From: Tolypothrix bouteillei VB521301 | GTDB taxonomy: Bacteria > Cyanobacteriota > Cyanobacteriia > Cyanobacteriales > Nostocaceae | Direction of reading: 5' to 3' | Length of the DNA stretch: 64,000 nt | NCBI RefSeq assembly: GCF_000760695.4 | Contig: NZ_JHEG04000001.1 | Location: 9,336,115-9,400,114, forward strand | In this document: positions 36,844 to 44,334 of the stretch, piece after piece | Layout of the letters: every line of letters starts with the position of its first letter | Numbering within the stretch: position 1 is the first letter of the stretch | The notes under the pieces: generated by a model | The model's database searches: none | Seen by the model: the letters and a program-made list of their open reading frames with translations, nothing else | What the model was told of the DNA's origin: nothing | Program-made: the position numbers and the translations under genes

Positions 36844-38889
36844 TTACGCACTTCTTGTTTGCACTTTTTCCAGCCTATTCACAGCTAGCTGTGACTTAAA
36901 AGCAATACTTTTTACCATATTTTCTGCTCCTTTATTTTGTAAATATTCGTCTTTGTATCCCGGTACTACCTGCTCTAGTAAAAACAAAATATTATTCACA
37001 TCATTTTTGTCTGCTGCTTTAAACAAACTTTCTACCATGAGTTCTAAAGTATCTGGAATCATCCGACTGGCATTTTTTACCAACAGCAGTTTTTCATGTT
37101 CGGTTAATTTGTATTCCTCTCCCGGAATCAACAACTCCTCAAATAGCTTTTCTCCCGGTCGCAACCCAGTAAATACAATATCAATGTCTTTGTTGACTTC
37201 ATATCCAGAAAGACGAATCAGTTCTTTTGCTAAGTCAACAATTTTCACAGGTTCACCCATATTCAGCATTAACACTTCACCGCTATGAGCAATGACTGTA
37301 GCTTGCAGCACGAGTTGAACGGCTTCGGGGATGGTCATAAAATAACGACGGATCTCGGGATGAGTAACAGTGACTGGACCCCCTGCGGCAATTTGTTTTT
37401 TAAAAGTAGGAACCACACTACCTCGACTGCCTAAAACATTACCAAAACGGACAGCGACATAAGGCTTTCCACTCTCTTTAGCAGCTTTTAGCACCAACAT
37501 TTCTGCAACTCTTTTACTTGCTCCCATGATATTGGTGGGATTCACAGCCTTGTCTGTGGAAATCATCACAAAATTTTTCACATCATATTGCTGTGCTAAG
37601 TCCAGTAAATTTTTCGTTCCCAGTACATTGTTAGTAATTGCTTCTGATGGATTTAATTCCATTAAAGGAACGTGTTTGTGAGCCGCAGCATGAAAAATGA
37701 CGTCTGGTTGGTATTTCTCAAAAGCATATTTGAGTCTTTTATAAGAGCGGATATCACTAATGAACTCAAAGACACGAGGTATATATTTTTGGACTTTACC
37801 ATCATTTTTTATGACTTGCACGAGTTGTTGCAATTCTTGTTGAATGTTAAACACAGAATTTTCTCCGTGTCCCAAAAGTATCATTTCTGCTGGGGAACAC
37901 TGGAAAATTTGACGGCAAAGTTCGCTACCAATTGACCCACCTGCGCCTGCAATCAGGACTTTTTTTCCTTTTAAAAAGCTGGAAACTCTTGCAATCTCCG
38001 TTTGTATGGGTTCGCGTCTGAGTAAATCCTCAATTCTGACATCTCGAATACTATCTAACCTGACGCGACCATTGAGAATTTCATGTATGCCTGGTAAAGT
38101 GTTTGTTTGAATTCCAGTCACTTTGCAAATATTGACTATTTCCCGAATCACATGTCCTGCAACTGTCGGCATTGCAATAATAACTTTATGGATGTGTAGA
38201 GATTTCACAACCTCAGGAATTTGGTTGCGATCGCCAACTACAGGTATCCCACGAATACGGGTATGTAATTTTTGAGGATCGTCGTCAATAAAAGCCACTG
38301 GATAAAAACCCAGTTGGGGATTTCTTTGCATTTCTTGTACTAGAGAAAGCCCTGCATTACCAGCACCAACAACCAATACTCTCTCTTGTGAGTTAGATAA
38401 TGCATATCTCTGGTGTGTTCTTTCCACAACCCTCAGACTGAAACGCAGTGCTCCTATGAAAATACATGAAAGCAAACCATCGATATATGGCAGTGATTGT
38501 GGTAGTTTGTCTGCAGGAACATAAGGTATATCTTGAATAAGATTAAATAACAAAGTTTCAATCACTACTGTAGCCGACACTAGCATAACTATATATGTCA
38601 GTTCCTCAATACTGGCATACCGCCAGTAATGTCTGTAAAAACCAAAGCTCCAAAATACACAAACTTTGATGATTAAAAACAGTATTGTATCTTTTACGAG
38701 TTCCGGTATATATTGTGCTATGACGAGATGACCATCCAAACGCAAGAACAGCGCTAGCAATGGTGTTATTAAAAAAATTATCACATCAAAAATCAAAAAA
38801 TGGCAGTTTCTCAGCTTCAGTAATTGGCACAACAATTTGTCAGTCAGCTTTTGCATGAACTGCTGAGATATTTTTAAAAAGGAATTCAT
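36844..38889 (-). CDS. FlaA1/CapD-type nucleotide-sugar 4,6-dehydratase (copy 2)
   Basis: About 681 residues from the ATG at 38887-38889 (MNSFLKISQQFM); a GTG at 38913 is possible. Four N-terminal membrane helices are followed by a CoA-binding-like Rossmann domain (VLVVGAGNAGLSLVQEMQRN). The dehydratase domain has VLIAGAGGSIGSELCRQIF, IFHAAAHKHVPLMELNPSE and STDKAVNPTNIMGASKRV. The usual SDR tyrosine is a Met here (MxxxK), as in WbpM/PglF-type enzymes. It makes UDP-4-keto-6-deoxy-HexNAc for amino-sugar synthesis. It is a tandem paralogue of the gene at 38986. Confidence 0.92.
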   Translation of the reverse strand: MNSFLKISQQFMQKLTDKLLCQLLKLRNCHFLIFDVIIFLITPLLALFLRLDGHLVIAQYIPELVKDTILFLIIKVCVFWSFGFYRHYWRYASIEELTYIVMLVSATVVIETLLFNLIQDIPYVPADKLPQSLPYIDGLLSCIFIGALRFSLRVVERTHQRYALSNSQERVLVVGAGNAGLSLVQEMQRNPQLGFYPVAFIDDDPQKLHTRIRGIPVVGDRNQIPEVVKSLHIHKVIIAMPTVAGHVIREIVNICKVTGIQTNTLPGIHEILNGRVRLDSIRDVRIEDLLRREPIQTEIARVSSFLKGKKVLIAGAGGSIGSELCRQIFQCSPAEMILLGHGENSVFNIQQELQQLVQVIKNDGKVQKYIPRVFEFISDIRSYKRLKYAFEKYQPDVIFHAAAHKHVPLMELNPSEAITNNVLGTKNLLDLAQQYDVKNFVMISTDKAVNPTNIMGASKRVAEMLVLKAAKESGKPYVAVRFGNVLGSRGSVVPTFKKQIAAGGPVTVTHPEIRRYFMTIPEAVQLVLQATVIAHSGEVLMLNMGEPVKIVDLAKELIRLSGYEVNKDIDIVFTGLRPGEKLFEELLIPGEEYKLTEHEKLLLVKNASRMIPDTLELMVESLFKAADKNDVNNILFLLEQVVPGYKDEYLQNKGAENMVKSIAFKSQLAVNRLEKVQTRSA

Positions 38890-38985
38890 CTTTTGTAAAA
38901 AATAATTTATCACTTATTTCAACCAAGCTGTAAAAGTTATGTTTTGAACGAGAAAAAAGAGTGACAGGAATTTACTTTATGAAAA

Positions 38986-41010
38986 CTAAGCTCCCGTTAA
39001 TTTGAGAACTAAATCGTTTACACTTTGCGCTGTTGGTACAGGACTGGAGTTAAAATCACTTGTGGCTCCATAATTCGACAAGAATTCTGGTGTGTATCCT
39101 GCTACTAATTGTTTCAGGAAAAACTTGATAGCAGAGGCATCATTTTCTTCTGCTGCTTTACACAACGCTTCTACAGTAACAGTCAAGTTCTCAGGAATAA
39201 TGCAACTGGCATTTTTGACAACAAATAATTTTTCATGTTGAGTTGGTTCGTACTCTTCTCCAGGAATAAACAGTTCCTCAAGTAATTTTTCTCCCGGTCT
39301 CAATCCCGTAAATACAATTTCAATATCTTTGTTGACCTCATATCCTGACAAGCGAATTAATTCCTTTGCTAAATCCACAATTTTTACAGGTTCACCCATA
39401 TTCATCATTAACACTTCTCCACTATGGCCAAGTACCCCAGCTTGCAAAACAAGTTGAACAGCCTCTGGAATGGTCATAAAGTAACGACGGATTTCAGGAT
39501 GGGTAACAGTGATTGGACCACCTACTGCAATTTGTTTCTTAAATGTAGGAACAACACTACCACGGCTACCCAAAACATTACCAAAACGTACAGTAACATA
39601 AGATTTGCCACTTTCTTTTGCAGTTTGCAGCACCAGCATTTCAGCAACCCTCTTACTGGCTCCCATAATATTGGTGGGATTCACTGCTTTATCTGTTGAA
39701 ACCATGACGAAATGTTCAACGTTGTATTCCAGTGCTAGGTCTAGTAAATTTTTCGTTCCCAGTACATTATTAGTGATCGCTTCAGGTGAATTTAATTCCA
39801 TAAGTGGAACGTGCTTGTGAGCAGCTGCATGGAAAATCACATTAGGTTGCAATTGCTCAAAAGCCTGTTTCAACCTTTCCCAACAGCGGATATCAACGAT
39901 ATAAGTGATAAGACAAGGGATTTCTCCCTGTTCTACACCATTTTTCTTTAGAAGTTGGATAAATTGTTCAAGTTCTTGTTGGATATTGAAGACGGAATTT
40001 TCACCATGTCCTATAAGTATCATCTGAGCAGGCATCGTTCTAAAGATTTGACGGCATAATTCGCTACCAATTGACCCGCCTGCACCTGTTATTAGTACTT
40101 TTTTACCTTTCAAAAATTGAGAAACTTGGAGAATATCTGTCTCAATAGGTTCGCGTCTGAGCAAATCCTCAATTCTTACATCCCGAATGCTATCTACTCG
40201 CACGCGACCATTGAGAATTTCATGTATCCCTGGCAAAGTGCTGGCTTGGATTCCTGCAGCTTTGCAAATATCCACAATTTCACGAATCATTTGTCCTGTA
40301 GCAGTTGGCATAGCAACGATCGCTTTATGGATATTCAGAGATTTCACAATACTGGGAATTTGGTAGTGATTTCCTACAACAGGAATACCGCGAATGCGTG
40401 CGTGTAGTTTCTGGGGGTGATCGTCGATAAAAGCTATGGGATAAAAACCCAGTTGGGGATTTCTTTGCATTTCTTGTACTAGAGAAACCCCTGCACTACC
40501 TGCACCAACAATCAACACCCTCTGTTGCGGGCTAAATGTATGTTCTAGTTGAACCCTTTTCAAAACTCTGATACTAAAACGCAGCGAGCCGATCGAGATG
40601 TATGAAAGCAAACCATCTATAAATGGTAACGAACGTGGCAGAGTGTTGGTATCAAAACTAAATATATGGTGAATGCTATAAAAGACTATAGTTTGAACAA
40701 TGATGACCAATACCATCAACATGGAAAGAAACGAGAGTTCTTCAATGCTTGCATAGCGCCAGTAGCGTCTGTAAACACCAAACATCCAGAAGAGGCTCAG
40801 TTTAACTGTTAAAAATAGTATGGAGATCCTGATTAAATCCAATAGATATGGTTTGATAACAAGATTGCCATCAAAACGCAGCAATAGTGCTAGTAAAGGA
40901 GTGATGGAGAAAATAACAAGATCGCAAATGAATAAATGACGGTTTCTCAGATTGAGCAAGCTTCTTAGTAAAGAATTTAATGATTTTTGACCGAGCCATT
41001 GAGAAGTCAT
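38986..41010 (-). CDS. FlaA1/CapD-type nucleotide-sugar 4,6-dehydratase (copy 1)
   Basis: A 674-residue paralogue of the next gene with the same layout: four membrane helices, a Rossmann domain with VLIVGAGSAGVSLVQEMQRN, and a dehydratase domain with VLITGAGGSIGSELCRQIF and STDKAVNPTNIMGASKRV (Met in place of Tyr). Long stretches are identical between the copies, and they differ most in the membrane helices and C-terminal tails. It is the first gene of the EPS cluster. The promoter should lie in 41011-41160. Whether the two copies act on different UDP-sugars cannot be told by eye. Confidence 0.92.
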   Translation of the reverse strand: MTSQWLGQKSLNSLLRSLLNLRNRHLFICDLVIFSITPLLALLLRFDGNLVIKPYLLDLIRISILFLTVKLSLFWMFGVYRRYWRYASIEELSFLSMLMVLVIIVQTIVFYSIHHIFSFDTNTLPRSLPFIDGLLSYISIGSLRFSIRVLKRVQLEHTFSPQQRVLIVGAGSAGVSLVQEMQRNPQLGFYPIAFIDDHPQKLHARIRGIPVVGNHYQIPSIVKSLNIHKAIVAMPTATGQMIREIVDICKAAGIQASTLPGIHEILNGRVRVDSIRDVRIEDLLRREPIETDILQVSQFLKGKKVLITGAGGSIGSELCRQIFRTMPAQMILIGHGENSVFNIQQELEQFIQLLKKNGVEQGEIPCLITYIVDIRCWERLKQAFEQLQPNVIFHAAAHKHVPLMELNSPEAITNNVLGTKNLLDLALEYNVEHFVMVSTDKAVNPTNIMGASKRVAEMLVLQTAKESGKSYVTVRFGNVLGSRGSVVPTFKKQIAVGGPITVTHPEIRRYFMTIPEAVQLVLQAGVLGHSGEVLMMNMGEPVKIVDLAKELIRLSGYEVNKDIEIVFTGLRPGEKLLEELFIPGEEYEPTQHEKLFVVKNASCIIPENLTVTVEALCKAAEENDASAIKFFLKQLVAGYTPEFLSNYGATSDFNSSPVPTAQSVNDLVLKLTGA

Positions 41011-41169
41011 AAATATGAATGAGTTTTGTTGAGGAGAAAAAAAGCAGATAAAAACTGGCAGACATAATTTTTCAACCCCTGGTTTTTTAATTAATCCGGG
41101 GCTGCAAAATGCTGTAACTTACAATTCCTTGTTTGTGTGTCCAAAGATTGTTTAGATTTAAGGACTAGA
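41011..41169 (-). promoter_or_regulatory. probable promoter/leader region of the EPS cluster
   Basis: The non-coding stretch directly upstream of the first EPS gene. It includes an imperfect GC stem (about 41073-41102, CCCCTGG paired with CCGGGG across an AT loop) that could form in the leader. I cannot assign -10 or -35 elements with confidence. Confidence 0.35.
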
Positions 41170-41308
41170 ATGTCTTTAATTTCTAAAGTACGGGCAAAAT
41201 TTGGGACACTTGTGAGGAAAATCTTAAAAAAATCTTAAGGCAGTTGTCAAGGAAGGACAAACGATCGTACAAACAGTACTGCGAGCCTTAAAAGTTCCGC
41301 AAAATTGA
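41170..41308 (+). pseudogene. frame-interrupted small cationic peptide gene
   Basis: ATG at 41170 opens a basic amphipathic peptide (MSLISKVRAKFGTLVRKIL), which stops after 22 codons just past a run of seven A (41226-41232). Skipping one A leads into a second frame of protein-like composition (VVKEGQTIVQTVLRALK) that ends with TGA at 41306-41308. The whole would be 45 residues. This is either a broken small gene or one needing slippage at A7. No family was recognised. Confidence 0.4.
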
Positions 41309-41347
41309 TTACATATATTGGCTTAATTGTTAAATTAATAGACTATT

Positions 41348-41378
41348 TAGGGTGGGGGAATACACTTCCTCCACCCTA
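41348..41378. terminator. strong hairpin between convergent small genes
   Basis: The arms 41348-41359 (TAGGGTGGGGGA) and 41367-41378 (TCCTCCACCCTA) pair at 11 of 12 positions, with the remaining position a G-U pair, across a 7-nt loop. It lies between the plus-strand frame ending at 41308 and the minus-strand peptide gene ending at 41410, so it may serve as a terminator for both directions. Confidence 0.6.
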
Positions 41379-41409
41379 ATCCTCATTCAATCTCCCACTC
41401 GCTCCCTAT

Positions 41410-41529
41410 TTATGATGCGATCGCAACTGGAGTTCCAACAATTGCGAGACACAGGAACAGAACTAGCAAGAGAACACAGATTTTGACTAGTATATAGATA
41501 ATGCTATTGGAATATGGAGTTGTGTGCAT
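41410..41529 (-). CDS. 39-residue single-pass membrane peptide
   Basis: ATG at 41527-41529, with GGAGG (41539-41543) 9 nt upstream, encodes 39 residues ending in TAA at 41410-41412. After MHTTPYSNSIIY the peptide is a single hydrophobic helix (ILVKICVLLLVLFLCLAIVG) and a short tail (TPVAIAS). It is too short for most gene finders. The good ribosome binding site and clean membrane helix support a real small protein. Function is unknown. It lies between the ars genes and the EPS cluster and is followed by the hairpin at 41348-41378. Confidence 0.6.
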   Translation of the reverse strand: MHTTPYSNSIIYILVKICVLLLVLFLCLAIVGTPVAIAS

Positions 41530-41669
41530 GATGTCGTACCTCCATTTTTAACATCCGTGACCGCTCTAAAATTGGGTTAAAGGCGGAAAACTCTTTTTAA
41601 CTCTCTTTATAAAGCAAAAACTTGAGGAACTTGTGAGGGAGCACTTGGATATTATGACTTGGAAATATC

Positions 41670-41700
41670 ACCGGAGTCCCTTTTGGGGAGGAACTCCGGT
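41670..41700 (-). terminator. stem-loop after arsenate reductase gene
   Basis: ACCGGAGT (41670-41677) and ACTCCGGT (41693-41700) form a perfect 8-bp stem with an internal CCC/GGGG pairing option, 37 nt past the stop of the minus-strand arsC-like gene. It probably ends the ars transcript. Confidence 0.55.
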
Positions 41701-41737
41701 TGAGACTTAGGGAAAGTTGCTGCAACGGTTGAGTTAT

Positions 41738-42133
41738 TTAACTTAAGGACGCGATTAACTTCACAACTCTTTCCTTGACTTCATCACGAACTCGACGGAA
41801 GGTTTCTATATCTTGACCTTCTGGATCGTCAAGTTGCCAATCTTCAAACACGTCTCTTAAGACCCATTGTTCGGGTAAATTAACTCCACAACCACAAAGG
41901 GAAATCACCGCATTATAATCAAGAGGATTGAAATCGCTTAAAGATTTAGAAGTCTGATTGCTAATGTCAATACCAATTTCAGACATAACTTGAGCCGTAA
42001 TCGGGTCTACCTCACTTGCTGCAAGTCCCGAACTGTTTACAGCAATTTTTCCAAATCCTAAAGTGCGAGCAAATCCCTCTGCCATTTGGGAACGACGGGA
42101 ATTCTTCTTGCAAACAAACATAATACGTTTCAT
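41738..42133 (-). CDS. arsC: arsenate reductase, SynArsC type
   Basis: 131 residues from the ATG at 42131-42133 (MKRIMFVCKKNSRRSQMAEG); the open frame upstream overlaps the ACR3 gene and is not part of it. It has a low-molecular-weight tyrosine-phosphatase fold with the CX5R loop (Cys8...Arg14) and a second cysteine pair Cys80/Cys82 in ISLCGCGVNLP. This matches the Cys8/Cys80/Cys82 arrangement known for Synechocystis ArsC, which uses glutathione/glutaredoxin. It reduces arsenate to arsenite for export by the ACR3 pump encoded 45 bp upstream on the same strand. Confidence 0.9.
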   Translation of the reverse strand: MKRIMFVCKKNSRRSQMAEGFARTLGFGKIAVNSSGLAASEVDPITAQVMSEIGIDISNQTSKSLSDFNPLDYNAVISLCGCGVNLPEQWVLRDVFEDWQLDDPEGQDIETFRRVRDEVKERVVKLIASLS

Positions 42134-42177
42134 AATCAACAATAAGCTTCTAACTGAGGTTGAACTCCGGTCACTGG

Positions 42178-43338
42178 TTACTGCTCGCTGGTCAATGTGA
42201 AACAGCGGGGGTCGCGTAAAGTTGCTTTTTCTGGGTCTCTTGGGAACCATGCTGCTGTACGTTTGCAAAGCTCAACTAACATTAACATCACTGGTACTTC
42301 AATCAAAACACCAACGACTGTAGCCAAGGCTGCACCAGAATTTAAACCAAATAACATCACAGCTGTTGCAATGGCAACTTCAAAATGATTGCTAGCTCCT
42401 ATCAAGGCTGCTGGTGCAGCATCTTCATAAAAAAGATTGAGCTTTAACGCTGCTACATAACTTATCAAGAAAATGAAATTAGTTTGAATAAAGAGCGGTA
42501 CGGCTATTAACAAGATATGCGAAGGATTGTTGACGATGAGTTCTCCTTTAAAAGCAAATAGCAGTACCAACGTAATTAGCAAGGCAGTAATAGAAATAGG
42601 CGTGAGGTACTTCAAAAATCGTCGTTCAAACCACTCTCTCCCTTTATGCTTCAAAATCCAGTAACGGCTGTACATTCCAGCAACTAACGGTAATCCTACA
42701 TAAATAAGCACTGATAAAAATATTGTTTGCCACGGTACTGTCAAATCATTTGCTGCTAACAACCATCTACCTAAAGGTGCATACAAAAACAGCATTGCTA
42801 AGGAATTCACTGCTACCATGACCAAAGTATGCCCCTGGTTGCCATAGGAAAGATACCCCCACATTAATACCATTGCCGTACAAGGAGCTATCCCTAGTAA
42901 AATTGTACCCGCAATATAGGAATTAAAAAGTGCAACGTCTGTACCGCGAATGACTTCAGTTCCAACGATTAAAGGACGGAACAACCACCCTAAAAAAAAC
43001 TGTGCGAAGGCTACCATTGTGAAGGGTTTGATTAACCAGTTCACTACCAAGGTGAGAATAACCGGTTTGGGAGCACGAATGGCATTCGCTGCTTGTGAAA
43101 AGTCAATCTTCACCATGATGGGATACATCATGAAGAACAAGCAAACAGCAATTGGGATGGACACTTGGTAAATGCTCATGCTATCTAGAGCCACTGCTAC
43201 TCCAGGAAATAATCTTCCCAGTGTGATTCCTGCAATAATGCATAAAAAGATCCAAAGAGTCAGGTATTTTTCAAAAAAACTGAGATTGCTCCCTGCTTTG
43301 ACTTGAGTTGTCTGAACTCGTGGATTGTGTGTACCCAT
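42178..43338 (-). CDS. acr3: ACR3 family arsenite efflux permease
   Basis: 386 residues from the ATG at 43336-43338, chosen because AAAGGA lies 7 nt upstream. It has ten membrane helices of the bile acid:sodium symporter/ACR3 fold. Family landmarks include [20 protein letters not shown], with the conserved functional Cys, followed by [13 protein letters not shown], and [20 protein letters not shown] late in the protein. It exports arsenite. It forms a two-gene operon with arsC. The arsH gene usually found in cyanobacterial ars operons is absent, and no arsR gene is visible nearby. Confidence 0.92.
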   Translation of the reverse strand: MGTHNPRVQTTQVKAGSNLSFFEKYLTLWIFLCIIAGITLGRLFPGVAVALDSMSIYQVSIPIAVCLFFMMYPIMVKIDFSQAANAIRAPKPVILTLVVNWLIKPFTMVAFAQFFLGWLFRPLIVGTEVIRGTDVALFNSYIAGTILLGIAPCTAMVLMWGYLSYGNQGHTLVMVAVNSLAMLFLYAPLGRWLLAANDLTVPWQTIFLSVLIYVGLPLVAGMYSRYWILKHKGREWFERRFLKYLTPISITALLITLVLLFAFKGELIVNNPSHILLIAVPLFIQTNFIFLISYVAALKLNLFYEDAAPAALIGASNHFEVAIATAVMLFGLNSGAALATVVGVLIEVPVMLMLVELCKRTAAWFPRDPEKATLRDPRCFTLTSEQ

Positions 43339-43409
43339 CAAAATTTCCTTTTATTGTTTTATCAGTGTCCATGGTCTGGGTCAAAATGGGTTGAAAGGCA
43401 TTGCTAAGA

Positions 43410-43458
43410 TAGCAATCCTATTTGAGTCCGAACAAGGGGGACAAGGAAGAGGTGTTTG
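43410..43458. repeat. dispersed repeat, second copy of 10980-11061
   Basis: It shares ATAGCAATCCTATTTGA, CCGAACAAGGG, GACAAGGAAGA and GGTGTTT in the same order with 10980-11038. A short internal segment is missing relative to that copy. Confidence 0.6.
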
Positions 43459-43523
43459 TCATTCATTTAGGGCTGCTATATCTGTAAAGCAAAAGCCAAC
43501 TTCACTGACCTTTTCATGGCTCA

Positions 43524-43562
43524 TTTTTTGAAATTGAGTATACTTCTATCATTTCAAAAAAA
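43524..43562 (-). promoter_or_regulatory. palindrome upstream of acr3, putative ArsR-type operator
   Basis: The arms TTTTTTGAAAT (43524-43534) and ATTTCAAAAAA (43551-43561) are perfect 11-bp reverse complements around GAGTATACT-like AT sequence, about 185 bp upstream of the acr3 start. Its location and dyad fit an operator or promoter site. Binding by ArsR is only inferred, since no arsR gene is in view. Confidence 0.4.
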
Positions 43563-43765
43563 ATTGATTTGTCAACAAAGCTATTGTATCCGTTTACAGA
43601 AATTAATAAAGACAATTTTGATTGTGTTCCCCTAAGGTTTCACATGACTCACACACGCAAAGTTCATTATCTCGAGACAGTTCAAATATACTAGTACATG
43701 AAGGCAGAAGTACGATAGCAGAGGAGCCACTGCGGTGGACGGGTTTCACAGGCTACAGCAAGTGG

Positions 43766-44291
43766 CGGATACTGTTGGCGAAATATTACTTAACATTTGA
43801 AGAGAACCCTAGACGATGTATTACATGGAAAACAGCGCACCGACTCCACCCATATTCTGGCAGTGGTTAGAGAGTTAAGTCGATTAGAACATCTAGGGGA
43901 AACTCTGCGGTCTGCTTTGAATGCTGTAGCAGAAGTTAACCCAACTTGGCTAAAATTCATGGCTCCTCCTGAGTGGTACGACCGATATTCAAAACGTGCG
44001 TGAAGATTATCGACTGCCCAAAACTGCTCAAGAGCGAGAAGCATTGGCTATCCTCATTGGGACGGATGGCTTTCTTTTACTTGATGCCATCTATGCGGAA
44101 ACATCTCCACCTTTATCTGCAAAAGCTGCCAGCAGTAGAAGTTTTGCGTCAAGTTTGGCTACAACAATATCATGCGCTGAAGCTGGGTAAGCAGGCATCT
44201 GGGTATAAAACTGCTCAGAAGGCTCTCAATCGTTTCATTACTGAAGTAACCAGCTAGTATCCTGCTTTTCCGAATTCGCCAACAGTATCCG
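43766..44291 (+). mobile_element. decayed insertion sequence with 17-bp terminal inverted repeats
   Basis: CGGATACTGTTGGCGAA at 43766-43782 is the exact reverse complement of 44275-44291. Between them lies the C-terminal part of a transposase broken by frameshifts (43797-44257). At 526 bp the element is an internally deleted remnant. I saw no clear target-site duplication. Confidence 0.75.
43797..44257 (+). pseudogene. transposase remnant (IS1182/IS5-like), frameshifted
   Basis: Three overlapping frames together read as the end of a transposase. First comes GKQRTDSTHILAVVRELSRL and LEHLGETLRSALNAV in the frame of 43797. Then REDYRLPKTAQEREALAILI and GTDGFLLLDAIYAE in the frame of 43996. Last is LPAVEVLRQVWLQQYHA to the stop at 44257. 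The DSTHxLAxVRxLxRLExxGETLR signature is familiar from IS1182-type transposases. The N-terminal half is missing, and at least two frameshifts are needed to join the pieces, so the gene is dead. Confidence 0.75.
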
Positions 44292-44334
44292 TATCTCGGC
44301 TCAAGGTCTTGATGAAATTCTTTGGCTAACAGGC

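Noticed and set aside
43622..43870. 82-codon plus-strand frame across the left IS end
   Set aside because: It crosses the inverted repeat boundary and runs in another frame than the transposase remnant; no homologous content seen.
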